The translations under genes and the position numbers were made by a program. From the NCBI RefSeq assembly GCF_045310675.1, contig NZ_JBJHZZ010000001.1, forward strand, positions 682,001-746,000: a stretch of DNA of 64,000 bases. Direction: 5' to 3'. Positions within the stretch are counted from its first letter, which is position 1. Every line of letters starts with the position of its first letter. Below, one piece after another: positions 61,273 to 64,000 of this stretch. The notes beneath the pieces are model-generated. The model saw only the letters and a program-made list of their open reading frames with translations, was not told where the DNA came from and made no database searches. The DNA is from Clostridium_AT stratigraminis (GTDB taxonomy: Bacteria; Bacillota; Clostridia; Clostridiales; Clostridiaceae).

Positions 61273-61360
61273 TTCGCAGCATTAATTTATAGTAAATTAA
61301 ATGAAAAGAGATTATCGAGGTATAGCAATACGCCTATAGAGAGTAAAAGACCTAAAACTT
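61273..61360. other. Cassette spacer
   Basis: About 90 bp between the stop codon and attC-like site 5; nothing seen. Confidence 0.5.
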
Positions 61361-61520
61361 CAGATAACAAGATGTTCAAGTCCCCTTTGCATGAAAAGAC
61401 TGCAAAGCACATCAGCCAGCTAACCGAGTCGTAATTTAGAAAAACTAACATAAGAGCTATGTAAGCTTTTCTAAATTCCTGTAACGCTGGCAGACGTCTT
61501 GAACAAAGGCCGTTAGATGA
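61361..61520 (+). repeat. attC-like site 5
   Basis: CAGATAACAAGATGTTCAAG (61361-) pairs with CTTGAACAAAGGCCGTTAGA (about 61497-61517). Then GCCAGC / GCTGGC, AATTTAGAAAA / TTTTCTAAATT and an apical ACATA / TATGT. Core GTTAGAT (61512-61518) is a perfect GTTRRRY. 160 bp. Confidence 0.78.
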
Positions 61521-61727
61521 AATGGTATATTTATGAGAGTTTAATTCCGTATTAAATTTTCCGGGATATCTGATTATATAGTAAGGCTACTTATCCATAA
61601 ACTCTTAATATGATATAATAAATAAAATACTAGACATAATTTAAATAAATGATATTGCTATAAGCCTTTAAGAACTAGTAAAATTAATAAATGAACATTT
61701 ATAATGTAAATAATTGGAGGTATCATT
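61521..61727. other. Leader of the toxin cassette
   Basis: About 200 AT-rich bp; TATAATAAATA at about 61613 may be a -10 element (TTATCC upstream is poor). Possibly the cassette's own promoter, as toxin cassettes often have. Confidence 0.35.
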
Positions 61728-61901
61728 ATGAATGAAATAATCAAAGAAAATGATTTATATAACCAGTTTTTAAAATATTCATATAAAGAATTAAAAGAAT
61801 TATTTAAAAAGTCAAGGACTAAAGAGGAGCAAGACTTCTATATGACTTTATCCAACATAGTATTACAAAGAGAACAAGATAAAATAGTAGGTAAACAATA
61901 A
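61728..61901 (+). CDS. Small putative antitoxin or accessory protein (57 aa)
   Basis: AATTGGAGGTATCATT precedes the ATG at 61728. Helical, highly charged: starts MNEIIKENDLYNQFLKYSYK, ends LQREQDKIVGKQ. It is coupled to the next gene by a TAATG overlap. Position, size and coupling suit an antitoxin for the zeta-like kinase; no DNA-binding motif is evident. Function is inferred from context. Confidence 0.65.
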   Translation: MNEIIKENDLYNQFLKYSYKELKELFKKSRTKEEQDFYMTLSNIVLQREQDKIVGKQ

Positions 61902-62464
61902 TGCCTACTTACACAATCTTTGCAGGAGTTAATGGAGCTGGCAAAACCTCAATATATAGAACTATATACTACGAAGAAAATAAGTTGGAAAAAAGAATTA
62001 ATACTGATGAGATGGTGGAGAGAATAGGTTCATGGCAGGATAATAATCTTCAAATAAGGACTGCAAGAGAAGCTGTGAAACTACTAAACTACTACATCCA
62101 TACCGGAATTTCATTTAATCAAGAGACAACACTTTCTGGAAAAACAATAGTTAAGAATATCATTACAGCAAAATCTAAAGGTTACCATGTAGTAATGAAT
62201 TATATAGGGATAGAAAGTCCTGATATTGCAAAAGAGAGAGTTAAAATCAGAGTATCTAACGGTGGTCATGGTATTTCAGAAGATCTTATTGAAAGAAGAT
62301 ATCATGAATCCTTACAAAATCTCAGGACTGTCATAGGTATTTGTGACGAACTAAATATCTATGATAATACTAACAAGTTTGAACAAATCGCTTATATATT
62401 TAATGGTGAATTAAAATGGAAAAGTGTTGTTCTGCCAAATTGGGCTAAAGATATTTTTAAATAA
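61901..62464 (+). CDS. Zeta-toxin-like P-loop kinase
   Basis: 187 residues. Walker A FAGVNGAGKTS at residues 7-17; RINTDEMVERIGSWQ is the substrate Asp region, GISFNQETTLSGKTIVKNI the conserved FxxETT(L/F)SG motif of zeta toxins, and IDxRYHESLQNL-type segment SEDLIERRYHESLQNLRTVI. Zeta toxins phosphorylate UDP-N-acetylglucosamine or related metabolites. Translated directly from the overlap with the small upstream gene. Confidence 0.88.
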   Translation: MPTYTIFAGVNGAGKTSIYRTIYYEENKLEKRINTDEMVERIGSWQDNNLQIRTAREAVKLLNYYIHTGISFNQETTLSGKTIVKNIITAKSKGYHVVMNYIGIESPDIAKERVKIRVSNGGHGISEDLIERRYHESLQNLRTVIGICDELNIYDNTNKFEQIAYIFNGELKWKSVVLPNWAKDIFK

Positions 62465-62512
62465 TAGGATGGTATAGCTTTCGAATAAAATATAGCGAAA
62501 ATATACCACTTC

Positions 62513-62610
62513 CTCTAACAAAATATGACCGCAAGGGCTGCGCCACAAGGGAGAGGCTAAGATAGGAGTTATCTAAGCCTCTCCCTCGTCGGTCATACGG
62601 AACGTTGAAC
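62513..62610 (+). repeat. attC-like site 6 (last in window)
   Basis: CTCTAACAAAATATGACCG (62513-) pairs with CGGTCATACGGAACGTTGAA (62590-62609), then a terminal hairpin GGGAGAGGCTAAGATA / TATCTAAGCCTCTCCC with loop GGAGT. Core GTTGAAC (62604-62610) fits GTTRRRY. 98 bp, the shortest and best-formed. Confidence 0.78.
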
Positions 62611-62613
62611 TAA

Positions 62614-62630
62614 ACCGCACGGAGTGCGGT
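62614..62630 (+). repeat. Short hairpin, candidate IS91-element end
   Basis: ACCGCAC (62614-62620), GGA, GTGCGGT (62624-62630): perfect 7-bp stem, GC-rich in AT-rich surroundings, no T-run. About 105 bp before the recombinase gene. Confidence 0.5.
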
Positions 62631-62734
62631 GGATAAACAGTAATAATAGTAAATTTATAATTGAAATCATAGTTTTTTATAGATACTCCATTTAGTATGA
62701 AAGGTGAAAATCTTAATATTAAAGGAGTTTTATT

Positions 62735-63583
62735 ATGACAAAATTAAGGGAGCAGTACAAAAGAGATCTTGAAATCAAAGGATTTAGTCCTAAAACCCAA
62801 GATGCATATTTACGGCATGTAGCAGTCTTTTCCAAGCACTTTGGTAAGTCACCTGATTTACTAGGTATTGAAGAAATTAAGGACTATCTCCACTATGTTA
62901 TTACAGATAGAGGTCTTAGTAAGTCTTATGTGAATCAGGTATACAGTGCACTAAAATTCCTATACGAGGCAACTTTAGGAAGAGAGTGGAAAATGACACA
63001 AATACCGAGAGTTAAAAAGGATAAGAAACTTCCTCAGGTACTTTCAAGGCTAGAGATTAAAAAAATTTTGGATAGCATTACAAACCTTAAACATAGGGCT
63101 ATATTAACAACAATATATGCTTCGGGGTTAAGGGTTGGGGAAGTTGTTAATTTAAAAGTCATAGATATAGATAGTAAGTGTATGCAGATCAAGGTTTGCC
63201 TTGGAAAAGGGAAGAAGGATAGATTTACTATCCTGTCTGAGAAAAATCTTATAGTTTTACGTGATTATTTCAAATATTATAAACCTAAGGATTGGCTATT
63301 TCCAGGAGATGATGAGTCAAAACATCTTACTGAAAGGACTGTTGAACGTGTATTTGAGAAAGCAAAGGCGAAAGCCGGAGTTTTAAAACCAGGGAATGTA
63401 CATTGTCTAAGGCATAGTTTTGCTACTCATTTACTGGAAGATGGTACAGATATACACTACATACAGGCATTACTAGGACATACTAACATTCAAACCACAA
63501 ACATATACTTGCATGTAACTGCAGCTAGAATAAAGAAAATAAGAAGTCCTTTTGACATATTAGACGGTGGACAGGATGAATGA
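62735..63583 (+). CDS. Tyrosine recombinase (XerC/D-like), IS91-associated
   Basis: 282 residues, AAAGGAG upstream. N-terminal SAM-like domain (KTQDAYLRHVAVFSKHFGKS), C-terminal catalytic domain with Arg in ASGLRVGEVVNL, Lys in GKGKKDRF, HCLRHSFATHLLEDG (HxxR), LLGHTNIQTTNIYLH and the tyrosine NIYLHV. The ~20-residue insert before the third patch that defines integron IntI is absent (SKHLTERTVERVFEKAKAKA). So it is an IS-associated recombinase, although its ending KKIRSPFDIL is IntI-like too. Overlaps the transposase start by 8 bp. Confidence 0.9.
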   Translation: MTKLREQYKRDLEIKGFSPKTQDAYLRHVAVFSKHFGKSPDLLGIEEIKDYLHYVITDRGLSKSYVNQVYSALKFLYEATLGREWKMTQIPRVKKDKKLPQVLSRLEIKKILDSITNLKHRAILTTIYASGLRVGEVVNLKVIDIDSKCMQIKVCLGKGKKDRFTILSEKNLIVLRDYFKYYKPKDWLFPGDDESKHLTERTVERVFEKAKAKAGVLKPGNVHCLRHSFATHLLEDGTDIHYIQALLGHTNIQTTNIYLHVTAARIKKIRSPFDILDGGQDE

Positions 63584-64000
63584 ACTTCAAGATATAGTGC
63601 ATAAATATGGTGAAGAATATCGTAAAGAGCATAGTTTGCCTCTTAATCAACTTAAGGCATTGAGCTCAATAGAAGCATGCAGAACTTCTTTACTTGGTGG
63701 ACATATAGATGAGTGTGAGGAATGTGGGCATGTTAAAATCTCTTATAATTCCTGCAGAAACAGGCACTGTCCAAAATGCCAAAGTTTAGCTAAAGAACAA
63801 TGGCTTGAAAATAGAAAGAGTGACCTGCTTCCCATAAGATACTTTCATGTAGTTTTTACACTGCCGGAAGAAATTAATGCGTTAGCATTAAGAAATCAGA
63901 AAGAAATATATAAGATTCTATTTAAAGCTGCATCTGAAACTCTCCTTGAATTAGCTCGCAAACCAAAGTATATAGGAGCACAACTTGGATTTACAGCCTT
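63576..64000 (+). CDS. IS91-family transposase (N-terminal part, continues off window)
   Basis: Starts at the ATG at 63576 within the last codons of the recombinase and is open to the window edge (141 codons). N-terminal zinc-binding domain CEECGHVKISYNSCRNRHCP-KCQ, then WLENRKSDLLPIRYFHVVFT LPEE, the start of the Y2-type transposase domain. Such enzymes act by rolling-circle transposition and can carry along neighbouring DNA. Confidence 0.92.
   Translation, partial: MNELQDIVHKYGEEYRKEHSLPLNQLKALSSIEACRTSLLGGHIDECEECGHVKISYNSCRNRHCPKCQSLAKEQWLENRKSDLLPIRYFHVVFTLPEEINALALRNQKEIYKILFKAASETLLELARKPKYIGAQLGFTA

Larger units (their letters stand above)
56078..62604 (+). mobile_element. Gene-cassette array with attC-like sites, no integron integrase (CALIN-like)
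   Basis: Seven segments of about 0.7-1.25 kb (one partly hidden by the gap), all with genes on the plus strand, each ending in an imperfect palindrome of 98-199 bp. Palindrome ends are [AGA]TAACAA... and ...AACGTTAtctg; three cores fit or nearly fit GTTRRRY (GTTAGAT, GTTGAAC, GTTAGCT). An unpaired, asymmetric spacer separates the outer and the next paired box, as in attC. Cargo is typical of cassettes: GNATs, a toxin pair, hypotheticals, one non-coding unit. No IntI is seen on either side within the window. Confidence 0.78.
62611..64000 (+). mobile_element. IS91-type element with accessory tyrosine recombinase (right end off window)
   Basis: A tyrosine recombinase overlapped by an IS91-type transposase gene is a recognised pairing in IS91/ISCR-like rolling-circle elements. 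The left limit is not certain; the hairpin at 62614 immediately after attC-like site 6 is a candidate terminus, and GAAC, a known IS91 target tetranucleotide, is directly beside it (62607-62610). Confidence 0.65.

Noticed and set aside
62735..63583. Reading the tyrosine recombinase as the integron integrase IntI
   Set aside because: It lacks the additional segment that defines IntI between the second and third catalytic patches, sits at the far (distal) end of the array and overlaps an IS91 transposase gene.

Overview
The window is AT-rich, low-GC Firmicutes DNA from a spore-forming anaerobe, most likely Clostridium in the broad sense. The evidence is cotJAB-type spore coat genes, strong AGGAGG ribosome sites with occasional TTG/GTG starts, an electron-bifurcating lactate dehydrogenase/Etf locus, and many families typical of clostridia. 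There is one assembly gap (57358-57456, all N).

Left end (1-5085): the right part of an integrative element with visibly higher GC than the rest. It carries a UvrD-like helicase (cut by the window edge), an XRE regulator, a small serine recombinase, a zinc-ribbon protein and a large serine recombinase. The last lies against the attachment junction, and the junction is inside the spore-coat catalase gene cotJC. Only the first ~66 codons of cotJC remain, downstream of intact cotJA and cotJB. This has the architecture of a skin-type intervening element.

5900-14500: a small membrane protein gene; then a promoter, a probable c-di-GMP-II riboswitch and its terminator ahead of a response regulator / CheC-like / PAS-GGDEF operon, so a diguanylate cyclase appears to be controlled by its own product. 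After that come a DEAD-box helicase, a lipoprotein, a secreted coiled-coil protein, a DUF3298 protein, a stand-alone DnaA domain-I-like protein and a Nudix hydrolase.

15179-24909: a complete 11-gene complex I operon, nuoABCDHIJKLMN, without the NADH-oxidising nuoEFG, preceded by a long AT-rich leader with a Fur-like box. Next is a consensus promoter with an SOS box in its spacer driving a 55-codon ORF, then a GH3 lipoprotein, a VOC protein, an MFS transporter and a DUF2975/XRE/DUF4173 cluster.

31453-41193 (minus strand): an ABC importer operon of sugar/nucleoside type with a DUF3798-like binding protein, and upstream of it a peptide-binding-like protein, a DUF6305-like protein, a histidine kinase and a response regulator, probably one sensing module. 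41435-47816 (plus): a 2-hydroxyacid dehydrogenase, an EFR1-type ferredoxin, a FadR-type regulator with a matching operator, and EtfB/EtfA/FAD-lactate dehydrogenase (LctBCD-like). 47909-55533 is ordinary housekeeping and hypothetical genes.

56078-62604: the most unusual part. Small plus-strand genes (two GNATs, hypotheticals, a zeta-type toxin with a small upstream partner) and one non-coding segment are separated by 98-199 bp imperfect palindromes that begin near AGATAAC and end near GTTATCTG, GTTAGAT or GTTGAAC. These look like integron attC sites, so the region reads as a gene-cassette array lacking an integron integrase (a CALIN) in a Clostridium. One cassette seems to be tandemly duplicated across the assembly gap. 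The array runs into a tyrosine recombinase plus IS91-type transposase at the right edge.

A further shared signal is a ~46-bp repeat (palindrome, then GGAATACAAGGAGG-like ribosome site) placed directly before at least six genes, including nuoD, etfA, the lactate dehydrogenase gene, an XRE regulator, a DUF4173 gene and a lipoprotein gene.
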